From Deltaproteobacteria bacterium PRO3 (GTDB lineage: Bacteria > UBA10199 > DSSB01), in contig SZOV01000030.1 of NCBI GenBank assembly GCA_030263375.1, positions 1 through 37,564 on the forward strand: a stretch of DNA of 37,564 bases. The letters run 5' to 3'. The notes beneath the pieces were generated by a model. It was not told the origin of the DNA, made no database searches, and worked only from the letters and a program-made list of their open reading frames with translations. The position numbers were made by a program, and so were the translations under genes. Below are positions 1 to 12,000 of this stretch, in pieces; positions within the stretch are counted from its first letter, which is position 1; every line of letters begins with the position of its first letter.

Positions 1-3000
1 GACGTCGTTGGGATACAATTGCGGCAAGAAGGCCTCGCCCAAGGTCAAATTCACGACCCCCAGGGATTTTCCCAGGCCCAGCTCTTTCAGGGCCCGCTCG
101 GAAATATCGATCCCTTCCTGGAGCAAGGCCTCCGCGGCATATTCCCGCAGCTTGGTCACGTTGGGATAGGAATGTCCGGCGCGGCGCGCGACCGCCTCGC
201 GCAGCTTTTGAATTTTGGCGCGAGCCTCGGGGCTGTCGACCAGTAAAAATCCCAGCTGTTCGCTGAGCGTCGGACCCAGCAGGCGCTTGGTGGAATCCAC
301 GTACTCCTGAACCCTGCGAGGGTCGGACAAGAGCTTGTCATCGCGGACGATCCCAAGCCTCTCTTTGGAGGAGACGTTGGAGGCCAGGGCCAGGCGCTCT
401 TCCGGAGAAAGCGCCGGCAACGCGGGTGCCTCGGGCGCCTTGTCCTTCATGGACTCCTCGATCATCTTTTTGAAGGGAGAGGGCTGATCGGACTTCGCGG
501 AAACGATGCCCGCGGCCGACAAGTGGACCCGGACCTTCTGGTCGATGCCGTCGGGACGCAAAATCAGGCCGCCTGTTTCGTCTTTGGCCACGACGAATTT
601 CATGATCCCCATCGGGCCGATCCCGATCCGGTCGCCTTCCGCCAGGGCGATCGGGTCGTAGTTCGATCCCTTCGAGCCCTTTTTCAAGGCCCCGCTCGCG
701 TCCCGAAAATCGACCAAGTAGGCCGGCGGCAATTCCTTGCGGAGCTGTAAGGTCAGCCCGCCCGCTTCCTCCCGCGTCAGGGTGCCCACGGAGACCGGCT
801 TCTCGGCCAGGACGTCCTCCACACGCACCTCGTTCTTGTCGGAGTCTCGGTCCCAAAGCGCGGTGGGCATCGCCATCAGCTCCATCTCGACGCCGAGAGG
901 GAGGTCGGAGGCGGCCAGTTCCCCTTTGGACTCGGAGAGGCCCGTCTTGAAATCCGAGGTCCCGACGGCGATCGCCACGTGGGTCTTTTCGACATCGGGC
1001 GGCGGCACGGACTTGACCTCCAAAGGCGGCGCGCTGGGCTTCATGCGGCTCAGCTGGAATTTCTTCCCCTCGAATTCCACCATGACGGGCTTGCTTCCCC
1101 AATTGAAGCCCCGGCCCCTCAGCAAATAGCGACCGATGGCGTCGACGGAGAGCTCCACGACGACCGGCCCCTCGCGGTAGACGACCTGCGGCTCCTTCGT
1201 GGCGGCGGAGAGGTCGATCTCCTTGGTGCCCACGCGGGCCAAGATCGGAGAAGAGGGCGCGCCGGTCTCTTCCGGATGCTTCGGCGCCGATACGGCTTGA
1301 AGCAACTTGTGGGTCGGGGGGATTTCCTCGGCGATGGGCGCCAGCTTGACGGTCGGGGGCGGCGGAACCACGCCTGGAACCGGTTGCATTTTCGTGGTGG
1401 CCGGTCCCTCCGAGTCCAAGGTCTGCGGCGTCTCGTCGAGCACGTCGTCGATGCGCCACTCTTCCTCGACGGGCGGGGGCAGCAGCTCGTGCTTGTAGAC
1501 GTGAATCGAGATGTTGTCGGCCTTGTATCGGTCCACCGGAAGGAAATAATCCAGGCCCTGGACGGCCTCTCCCTGAAAATATTCCATCTCGTCCTTGGTA
1601 TTTCGGACCGCGAAGCGTCCCTTCGCCCAAGGCACCTCGACGCCGGTGCGCACTTGTCCCTGCGCATCCTTGAATTGCACCGCGCGCCCGACCACCTTGC
1701 CTCCATCGTCCAGGTAATAGTCTTGTAGCCCGTCAATGGGGACCATGTTTAAGTCCTGGATATCGGCCCCTTTCTCTCGGACCGGAACGAGGAAGACGTT
1801 TTGTCCCGCCTTGAGCTGCTCCGATCCGATCTGCAGGCGCTCCATTTTAAGGCGAAGGGCCGCCAGGATCTTTTCCCGCGCCTCTTCCGGGGTCTTGCTG
1901 CCCTGGACCAGGACGGACAATTCGTCTTTCGAGAAATTGTCGCCGATCCCGTCGGAGAACAGGAGGGTCCAATCGCCCGGCTGCAATTCCACGGAGGCAA
2001 ACTCGGGCTTCGCGTCCTTGCGCAGACCCAAGCCGCCCGAGACGACATGGGAATGAGGCGACCACCGCATCTCCATGGTGTTCTTCAAGGACCCCAAATC
2101 GCGCCACTGGGCCACGAGGGACTGCTCGCGGGTGGCGAAGACGACCTCGAAGCCGCCGTCGGGCTTGGGCCGCAAGACCAGGGCGCCGGCATCCCCGACG
2201 TGGGCGATCTCGGCGTAAGTGCGCCCGTTCTTTTGCACGACGCGTTGGGCCACCGCGGTGGTGCCCGCGTTCTTCGTGGGATCGTCCGGCGGGTTGACTT
2301 CTTCGTTGACCGCCCGACCCGCATGGATCAGCGCCTGTTTCAGATCTCCAACCCAACTCGGATTTTTGACGATTTCCGCAAGCTTGCGGACCGCCACCGC
2401 GCTGGCCTTGTCGCCCCCGCCCATGCCACCCATGCCGTCGGCGACGATCGCCACGCCGTATTCGGGGAGCACTCCGTAGGCGTCCTCGTTCACCGACTTG
2501 CCACCCAAACCCTCGTCGGTGTGGGCGGCGAAGGATCCGTAAGCGAAGGTCGGTTCATTTTGCGCGAAGGCGGCGCGCCGCGGCTTGTCCGGTAGGTTGT
2601 CCTGGACGGCGAGGGGTAATTTTTCGACGGAAAATTTTTGGGCGCCGGGATCGACGACGGCCGCGGCGCGAATCTCGGGCACAGGCATAGGGCCCGCTGC
2701 CGGCGTTAAACCGGCATCGGGCACAAGCCGATCCTTGTCGAGGATCTCGAACTCGAGATCCCCGGTTTGGCGAAAGCTGCGTCCGCTCCAAGGATCCTGT
2801 TGCAGAGGAGACCACATCGTTCCTTGCCGCGCATAGAGCTTGTCCCCGATGCGAAGATAGGCCTGCTCGGGCACCCGGTAGCCCCAGGAAATGCTTTCCC
2901 CCGTCTGGGAATCAAAGCCACGCTCCAGGCCCAAGGGCCGGCCGGCGGCATCGAGGACCTGGACGATCTCGTTGCGCGGCAGGACCCAAAAATCCTGCCC

Positions 3001-6000
3001 GTCCCGATGCAGCAGGGCCAGGACGTCTTCACCCGTCAAGTCCGGATGGCGGATCGCAACGTCGGTAGATTCCGGGAGGTACCGGATATCGAGGCCGGCC
3101 TGCCAGACATAGGAGCCCGTCTCCAGCGGCGAGACGGCATCGGCCTGGGCTGGCGGCGTCGCTTGCGAAGGTACCTCCGGCGCGGCGACCGAGGGAATAT
3201 CGGCCTCGTGCTCGAAACGGAACAAGATGCGGTTGCTGGAGGGATTCGGGTCGGTCGGATTTTTGACCAGGATCTTCTGGCCGGGCACGATCCGGGTCGG
3301 CTGGGTGACGGGCGTCTCTACTCCCTGAGCGTCCACCAGAAAAATTTGCCGCAAAGCCGGCGAGGCCGAGGGACGCAACAGGAAGCTCCCGTTTTCCACT
3401 TTTTCGATCTTGCCGTAGGTCTGCGGGTTTTGGATCGCGCCTACGCCGCCGGCCGCCGTGGCGCGCCGATCGTCCTCGTTGCGCTCGCCGAAGGTGAAGG
3501 AATTTTTCCCAGCCGGAAAACCGATCGGGAGTCCCTCCAGGCCCAGGTCGACGAGCGGACGGCTGCTCTCCACCTCGTAGACGTCCTTGCCCCCCTCTTG
3601 GCGGACGCGCAGAGTCAGGGTGACAGAACCCTGGGCATGCGGCAGAACGATCTGGTCGCCACTTTCGAAATCGATCCCGTCCGGGGATAATTTCAACGTC
3701 TTGATCTGATAATCGTCCGCCTTGAGCCGGACCTGGACCTCGAACCCTCCCCTGCCGGCGGGGTAGAGTTTCGGAACGCCGTAGTCGTCCAGGTAATGAA
3801 ACTTTACCCCCGCAGTCAGGCCGGGGATATGGAACTGTCCCAGGATCTTGCCGTCGCTGGCGCGGTCGCCGTCCCCTCCGATCGCGATCCCCTCCCCGCC
3901 GCCGTCCCGGACCAGTACGGGTTTCAAGGCAATCTTGGCCGCAACGGGGGCCTGGAAAACGACGGGGATGGCCTCTCCGGCCGGCGGGCCGGAAAGCCAT
4001 CCTTTCATCTTGTCCCCGATCTTTCCAAACCAACCCGCAGCCAACTGCGCCCCGCCGCCCAGCAATCCCTGGCTAAGAACCGCATCGAAGAAGACCGGCA
4101 TTAAAGGCAGGTAAGGAACAGCCTGCAGGGCTATCTGATGGAGACCCGCCATGAGCCCGCTCCACGGCGGAGCAACGGGCGTGGGAGGCACCGGCAGATC
4201 CATTTCGGTCACCGCCTCGCGGTCGACCGGCGTCGATTTCGTCTCTTCGAGAACCACTCCCGGCCTGTCCGCGGCGATCTCCACTTCAACTTCGGAATAT
4301 TTCAACGGCTCGGAAGGTTTTTCATACTCGCGCAGCGTCTTTTCATAAACGGCCATCTCTTCTTTGGCCTTCAGGTAGGCGGTCAATTCGGGGTCGGGGG
4401 CTAGGTCCGTGCGCGAGCCCTTCGCCAATGCAGCCTCGAGCGCAAGCAAGCGTCCTTCCATCTCGGGAGCCAGGGCGCGGACCTTGGGACCGATCTCCAA
4501 GAGGCGCTGCAAGGCCTCGCGCGGGCGCAGGGCGGCGTGGTACTCGGAGGAAAGGGCGATGGAGGTCGACTCGGGCGAGTCCTTGACGTCGCCCTTCGCC
4601 AGGGCGGCAAACTTCTCGCCGTGTTTTTCTTCGAACTGCTTGGCATAGGCCAGTATGTCCTCGGGAGCGGGCGAGGCCTCGGCCTTGAACCGAAGGTTGA
4701 AAGCGATGACGCGGTCCGAGCTCTTGGCTCGCGCGATCACGAAGACGGCTCCGTCCTTGCCCTGCACGACCTTCACGCCGGCCTGCGGGTGCTCCTTGCG
4801 CAGGCGGGCCGCGAGGTTCTCGGCCAGCTCGGTCGCGTAGCCGCGGCCGGGAACGCCGATGGAGACGGTCAGGCGGCCGGGCTCCTCCTGAATCGTCGTT
4901 TTTCCCAGGAGCGGAAAGCCCGCCAGCTTCCGGCCGACTTCAATCGTCGCCATGGCGGCGAGGGCGTCGAGCTTCACCGGCGTCAGCTTCGCCAGGGAGG
5001 ATGGGGGGGCCTTGGTGGCGACGGCCGGTAGTTCCAACTCGGTCGGCGCCTCGCGATCGACCGCGGCCGTCCGGCTCTCCGCGGGCTTCCATTTCAGCTT
5101 CCCATCCCCACCGGCCACTACCTCGCCCAAATAAACGGGCTTGCTCGGCAGCGTCGTGCCGAGACCTTCATCGTAATAGACCTTGTCGCCGACCTGAAGC
5201 GCCGTCGCCTCCTGTTGCAGGACAGTCAACCGCTGCCCCTTCGCATCGACCACGGTAAAGCCCTTGCCCTGCGTCAAGTACAAGGCGCCGTCGGGACCCG
5301 TGTCCACCCGCGCACTGGATATCTCCAGTTCGGCGGGGGCGAAGCTTACCTCGAGATAGGCCCGCGTCGGGACCTTCGCCTCTTTGGCGCGCCGCTCCCA
5401 CTCCTGCTTCGAGATCGCCCGCGGATCTGCCGCCAATGGGATCAGCTCCAGGTTTTCGGGCTTTCCCTTCACGGCGAAGAATCGGTCTCCGATCTGAACC
5501 ACGTCTCCCTGGGCGAGGGACCAGGTCTTGGTCTCCATGGTTCCCGTTTGAGACGCGGTGCCTTCGGGAGTTTTCGGAGACAAAACGGCGTTCAGGCCGC
5601 CGGGCCCCTCTCGCCCCGTCTCGGAAAGGACCTGAACCTGATCGGAGACGGCGCGCAGACTCAGTCCCTCCCCTTCTAGAAGGAATTCACCCACGGTCTC
5701 GACCCCCGCTTCCCCTTCCAGGACGATCTTGAGATCGGCGCCCTTCGGAAAGCCCGCCACCGGTCCCGCGATGGGATGTCGCCCCGGCAACAAAGGCGCG
5801 ACCGGCTTCGGCGCCGCAGGGGCAAGCTTTTCCGAAGCGCGGAGCGTCGTCACTTGCAGGACAGGGATCTTCCCCTTGGGGAGGAGCTTTCCGGTGAGAC
5901 CGACCAAGCCCAGGCGATGGGCCTCGGTGTCGCTGAGCGGCAGCGTCACCGTCTCTCGGCCCTCAAGTCCGAGCGTCTCCAACTCGAAGGTGACCAGGAG

Positions 6001-9000
6001 CCTGCCCTTTTCGCCCGGGACCGGCTCGGTCTTCACGGCCCTGCCCAGCTTCGTCCCGGGCAAAATCGCGTCCGTGACCTGGTAGGGCCGAAGGAAGATC
6101 TGATCCTCGCCCAGAGCAACCGCCACCTGAGGGCGTTCCGGGAAGCCGCCCAAGGCGGGAAGATCCTGAAGCGTCACGGTCTCCCGATCCGCGGCGGTGA
6201 GCTGTCCGGCCAGGACCGGTTTTTGACTCGGAAGCTTCGGCAATCCGACAAGGCCGCCGTAGGTCCCGAAGGGAAAGCTCGCCACCGGGTTCTTCTTGCC
6301 GACCGCGACCGTGTGGATCTCGAGGACGTCGCCCGCTTGGAGGGCGACCGCGACGGGACGTATCTTGGACGACTTGCCGCCCGAGGCTGCCTCGTTCAGC
6401 GGCTTCAGCTCGATCGGATCCGTTTGTCCGGGGCGGCGGATCAGAAGCTTCTCGCCCGGCCTCGCCTGGTAGGTGACCTCGATTTTTTCGAAATTCCTCC
6501 CCAGCTGGATGCCATGGTCCCGCAGCTCCTGCGGCGGCGGGATCTTATCGAAGGGGTGCTCGGGGATCTTGAGGGCGCTCACGCCCGAAGCGACGCGGAA
6601 GGCGGGCTTGGCGCGCAGCACCGGGTCTTCGAGGACCACGGCCTGCCCATCGAAAGACACGAGCAGGTCTCCGTCCCGGAGGACCGCCGCTTCGGTAATC
6701 ATGCCGCGCGCGTCCGTACCGATAAACCAGGACTCCTTCCCCGGGTTTTTGAAAATCCAGCGGTCCCCGCTCCGCTCGAGGTAGCTCTTCGGTCCAAGCG
6801 GGATCTTGTCGGCCTGAGGATCCAGCGACACGCGGCGCGGGACGGCCTCTATCTTCACCTCGAAGCCACCGCCCATCGGGGTGCGGAACTCGAGCTTTCC
6901 GGGCTTTTTCGCGACGAGCTCCAGCCCGAGCGCCTCGGCCTTCTTCAAGACCGCGGCCTCCAGCGTCGCGACCGCCTCGGCATCCGTAGTTTGAAATACC
7001 ATCGCGGGCGCGTCAAAGCGCGGCGGCTTCCCCTCGCGGGCCCGCGCCGCGTCGTCCAACATCCCTAACTCGAAGTCCGGTGAGTCGAGCCATTCGGGGG
7101 TCTGAATCGCCTGGAGAGGGATCTCCGCCTCCGCGGGCGCGTTTTGGGCACGAACCAGCAGGGGCGTGAAGGCCGTGTCCAGGAAGGACATGTAGTACTT
7201 CACCGACTGGGATTGGACCCAGAGGGCGTCGGCGGCCTCGATCTGCGTCCGCAACGCCTCCAGCCCTTTCCTCAAATCGGCCCAATCCTTGGAACCCCAG
7301 TCGCTGCGCTCGATGCGCTTAATCAATTCACCGGCCTCCTCGAAAACCCGAAAGACCTCCGCGGCGTCGGGAAAGGCCTCGGCCATCCTCGCGCGGTTCA
7401 CCTGCATCCCGAGGAAATCGGTGAGGGCCTTGGCCATCCGGTCTCGCACGGGACCGTGGAGCAGGTCCTTTTCATCCGACGGTGGGGCCGCTTCGGACTT
7501 CGACGGGAGGTGCCCCGAAGGATCGGTGTCGTGCTGCAAGGCCCGCAAGACCTCGTCGTAATAGGCGTCGGCTTTGGCCTCGTCTTCCTCTTGAAACAAG
7601 GGCTTGGGCGGAAGATTCAGTGGCGCCGCGCCTTCGACTTCGACTTTGACAAGAACTTTCCTTCCGGTCGGGGTGAGAAACACCAACTCCCCCGGCCCGC
7701 CGAAATCTTCCAGGGTCAGCTTCAGGGCGTCGGCCTTCTCGCTGACCGCGACCAGGGCGTCCTCGCGCGACTCGCCCTTGGGGAGACGGATGAAGATCTG
7801 AGCCGGCTCGTCGGCGGCTTGAAGCGCCGCCTCCATCTGCCGCATCCCCTCCGCCATGGCCTCCTGGCCGAGGATCTCGGCGATCGCCTCGGGCTGGCCT
7901 AGCCGTGCGGCGGCGAGCTGGTCCGGGTACTTCACCGTCGGGGCCTTGGATCGCTGCGGAGGCAAAAGCGGAATGACATTTTCGACCGCGTCGCCCCCTG
8001 TCAAATCCGTGTCGGCTGGCGTTTCACTCCCCAGCCACCAATCCTCCTCCGCGGCCGCGATGGCCAGCGGGACCACCTGTTCGGGGGACAGCGACATCTC
8101 CGTGCCTTCTCCGAAGACATCGATCTCTGGGTCCGGCAAGCCGTGGACACCAAGTTGGGCCTCATCGCCAAAGACTTCGCCGTAATCTTGCTTGGGCTGC
8201 TGGGCCTCGAAGGCGCCGAAGAAGTCGCCGAAGGGTCCTCCATCTCCGGCCAGGAACAAGGCGGGATCGAGCGGAGATTTCAGCACCTCCTCCGCGATAG
8301 CCCGCGCCCGCTCGGCGGTGAGCTTGCCGCCGGCCAGCTTCCGCATCAAGGCGATGCGAAACTCCGCCTGCTTGTGCTCAGGCAGGGCCTGCACCGCGGG
8401 CTCCAGGGCGGAGACGGCGCCCTCGATCTCGGCGTACCACCGGTCCCAATCGGGATTCCGATCGCCCTCCACCCGGCGGAAGAATTCGGGGACGATCTTC
8501 GTAAGATCGTCGTAGTCCCGCATCGAGAGGGCCTCGCCGGCGCCGAACCAGGCAGGAAAATTTTCATACAGGTCCCGCATCACGCTCCCGCCCTCTTCCA
8601 TGCGGCGCGCGACGCTGCCGATCTCCTCGAGGTAGACCTCTCCGTCGGGCGTCAAGGTGAAGAGCTTGCGTCCCAAGTCCTTGCCCTCTTGACGGATCCA
8701 GGTCCCGCTTTTGAGCGGCTGTCCTTCTTTGGCGGGGACCCAGGTCTTCGTGACGGGGTTGTAGACCTCCACCTTGCGGCCCGGATTCGGGAAAAGCCAG
8801 GCCTTGCCGGCCTCGACCTCGATCTCGGCGTACTTCGTGCGGGCTCGGCCCCCAACCTCCTCCACCGAGGCGATGCCTTGGAGGTTGAGCGGTACCGGCC
8901 GCGCCTCGGCGGGGTACAGGGCGCCCAACAAGGCCTTCGGACTTCCGGCCGCTCCCAACAGGGCGATGAATTTTTTCGCGATCCTCCCGCGTCCCTCCGG

Positions 9001-12000
9001 CGTGCTGACGCCGGTGGCCTCCGCCTCCAGCAAGACCTCCGCGATGCGCCCCAAAAGCGCCGGTTCCGTCCAGGAGGCCAGGCTCGCTGCGAGTTTTTTT
9101 CCGGTCGCGGCGTCCTGGAGCGCCTTCAAAAATAAGGTCGTTTTCACGGAATAGGCCGCGGGGCTTTGGTGGACATCGCGGGCCTGGAGCAGCCTTTCCG
9201 CGGCGGCATCGAGTTGCGGCTTGGCCTCCCGCAGGTCCTGGGCCACATTCTGGAAATACTGAAGCGCCTTCGCGGGATCCTTCCCCTGGTCGCCAAACTC
9301 GACCGCCTTCAGCAATAACTCGGCCGCCAACAGTTGTCCCTGCGGGGTGGCGAGGGCGCCCTCCCCCAAGAGCCCTTCCGCGATCGCCCGGAGGCCCTTT
9401 TGAAATTTTGCCGACTGCTTGGCCAAGGCGGAGATCTGCCCCGCATCGAGCCCCATCCGTTCAAAGCGAAGCTGAAGTTTTTCGCTGAGGCCGGGATGGG
9501 TGATCCCGCTTCCTTCCACCAAGGTGTCCGCGGCCCGGGCGGTTTTTTTGCCGCCTTGGGCGACGGCCTTGGCTAGGGCCTCGGAAGAAACGGCATCGGA
9601 GCTCGGCCCGCGATCTGAGCTCGTCGCCTCGACCCAGGCGTCGAGCTCTTTCCATCCTCTTTCTTTCGCAGCCTTTCGCGTCGTGATGCCGAGGAGCTTG
9701 GCGAGGCCTTCGTAGATGTCGCCCAAGGTCCAAGGGAGGCCGGCGAAATTGGCTTGGGTTCGATAGGGTCCGGCCTCCGGGCTCGCTTCCGGCGCCTTTG
9801 CCAAAGGCGTCGCCGCTTGGACGTCCCGCTCCAATAAGGCGCGGGGTGATTTTTTGGATGCCACGGCCTCTTCGAGGAGGCTCAAAACCACCTCGGCCCG
9901 CATCGTCTCTCGCAAGTCGTCCGTAAGCTTGGCTCCGGGTTGAACGTAGGCGTCGACCAGCACATCGAGCTGGTCGTTGAGCTTCGGCGTCGCGGCGAGC
10001 TCCTTCGCCATTTGCTTCGCTTGTTTGGGCGTCAGGCCGCGGAAGGCCAATTCGTAATAGGCCGACAGGTGCTCGGGGGATCGGATGCCCAAGGACTCCG
10101 CCGATTTTTGGAACTCGGCGAACTGCTCGGCAATGCCCTTCTTTCCTTTGACCTCGAAATAGTCCAAGACTTGAAAGGCGCGCAGCTGGGCCTCCCAGGA
10201 GTTCGGGTCCAAATCCGGATACAGTTTCTGCACTACCTCTTTGGCCTGGGCGATCTTTGCGGGATCCTTGGAAACGGCCTCCAAACGCTGCGGATCCATG
10301 GCCAACAGCGCGGCCAATTCCTTTTCGCCGGCCTTGGCCCCGTCCACCGGTCGTCGTTCCTCGACCCAGGCCTTGGCCGCGTTGAAATCCAAATCCCAGC
10401 CGAAGCCCCGGGCGGCCGCCTCAATGTCCGTCTTGCGGTCTTGCAGCTGGGCCTTCTGCTCGACGGCGTGGAGCCAGCCCCCCGTCGAGAAATCGATCAA
10501 TCTCCCGGCAAATCCCTCACCGAGATTCTCGCGCTTCTCCTCGAATCCGCCCTTCAGCACCTTGGAAAAGATCCGCAGGATCAGGGAGGCCTCTTGTTCC
10601 AATTCGGAAACCTTCTGGATCCCCAAGCCCTCCTGCGCGAAGGACATCCCCGCCTCGAACAGCCCGCCCGCGGTGAACTCGCCCATCTCCAGCATGACTC
10701 GGGTGGAGAAGCCGATCGCCGCCTGACCGGCGACCCGTTGCCCGAAGGTGGAGCTGCGCTTGGCGGCCTCGCCGAGCTTTTGGCTGAGGCGCGCGATATG
10801 CCGGTAGCCGAAGTAGCTGATAAAGGTGGTCGTGCCGGTCGTCGCCAGACCTTTGGCCGAAAAGGCGTCCCAATTTCCGGTCCAGGCCGATTCGACCAAC
10901 ATGCCGCTCAAGGAAGAGGCCGCGACGTTGGCGAGGATGGAGAGGCGCTCGCCCGCGCCCATGAGGCGGGCCCCCGCGCCCGCGAGACGGCCCACTCCGG
11001 CCGGGACCAGCCAAAGGGCGGCGCTTTTCCCCGCCTCGCTCAGGCTCTCCGCGCCGACGACGGAGAGATTTCCGAGGAAGACGCCCGTTTCATGAATCAC
11101 CGAGCGATTGGCGATGCCCGTGCGGTAGGATTTCGCCTGGGTCCCGACGTATCGATCGTTGCCCATCATGTCCAAGATCTGCGAGGCCGCTCCAAAATAG
11201 GCGACGTCCTTGGCCCCGGCTTGAAAGAGATCGAAATCGCCGGCCGAACCCAGATAGGTCCCCATCTCCAGTCCCAAGGCGGCGAAATCGCGGTCCGTGG
11301 CCTCGGGATTGGTCGCCGTCTGCAGAAGACTGAGGGATTTTTCGTTGAACTCCCGCCAATCGATGGAATCGCTCTCCCCGACCGCCCATTTATAAAAGTC
11401 CCGGCCTTGATGGGCGTCGTGGCGGACGTATCCGAAGGCCGCGAACAAATCCTCGATCGAGCGGTAATCTCCGCTCTCCAGCTTGTCGCGGAACAGCTCC
11501 GCCCGCGCCTTGAATTCGGCGCGGAACTTGTCGGCCTCCGCCTTGCCCTTCCGCTGCTCCAACTTTTGCGCGTATTCGGCGGCCACGGCCTCCAAGGCCC
11601 CCAGCACCTTCGGCAACCGTTGGGATCTTTGGTAGGCGACGATGGCGTCGTAGCTCCGCTGGGCCTCTTCCACGCCGGGCAAGGACTGGAAGAATTTTTT
11701 CGCCGCGTCGTAATCGGGCGGCTCCTTCAAGAGGGCCCGATGGCCCTGGGCCAGCGTCGCGGCCGTCTGCAGGCCCTCGTCCACCGTGCCGCTGAGATAC
11801 CGGTCCCGCTCCATGGCGACGATCTTTTCATAGACTCGAGCCGCCTCCTCCGGAAGCCGGACCGCCTGGTAGAGCTTGGCGATGTCCAGCAAAGACTCCG
11901 CGCGTTCCGCCGCGGTCAGATGGGGGTCGGCGGCAACTCCTTCGAAGAAATCCATGGCGGGCTTCAGCACCGTTTTGACGCGTTCCGGGGGGCCGCCGCG

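Noticed and set aside
338-1630. Arg/Gly/Pro-rich minus-strand frame of 430 codons, and similar ones at 3029-4033 and 1847-2356
   Set aside because: They are out of frame with the giant protein, whose PP2C and beta modules read cleanly through the same DNA.
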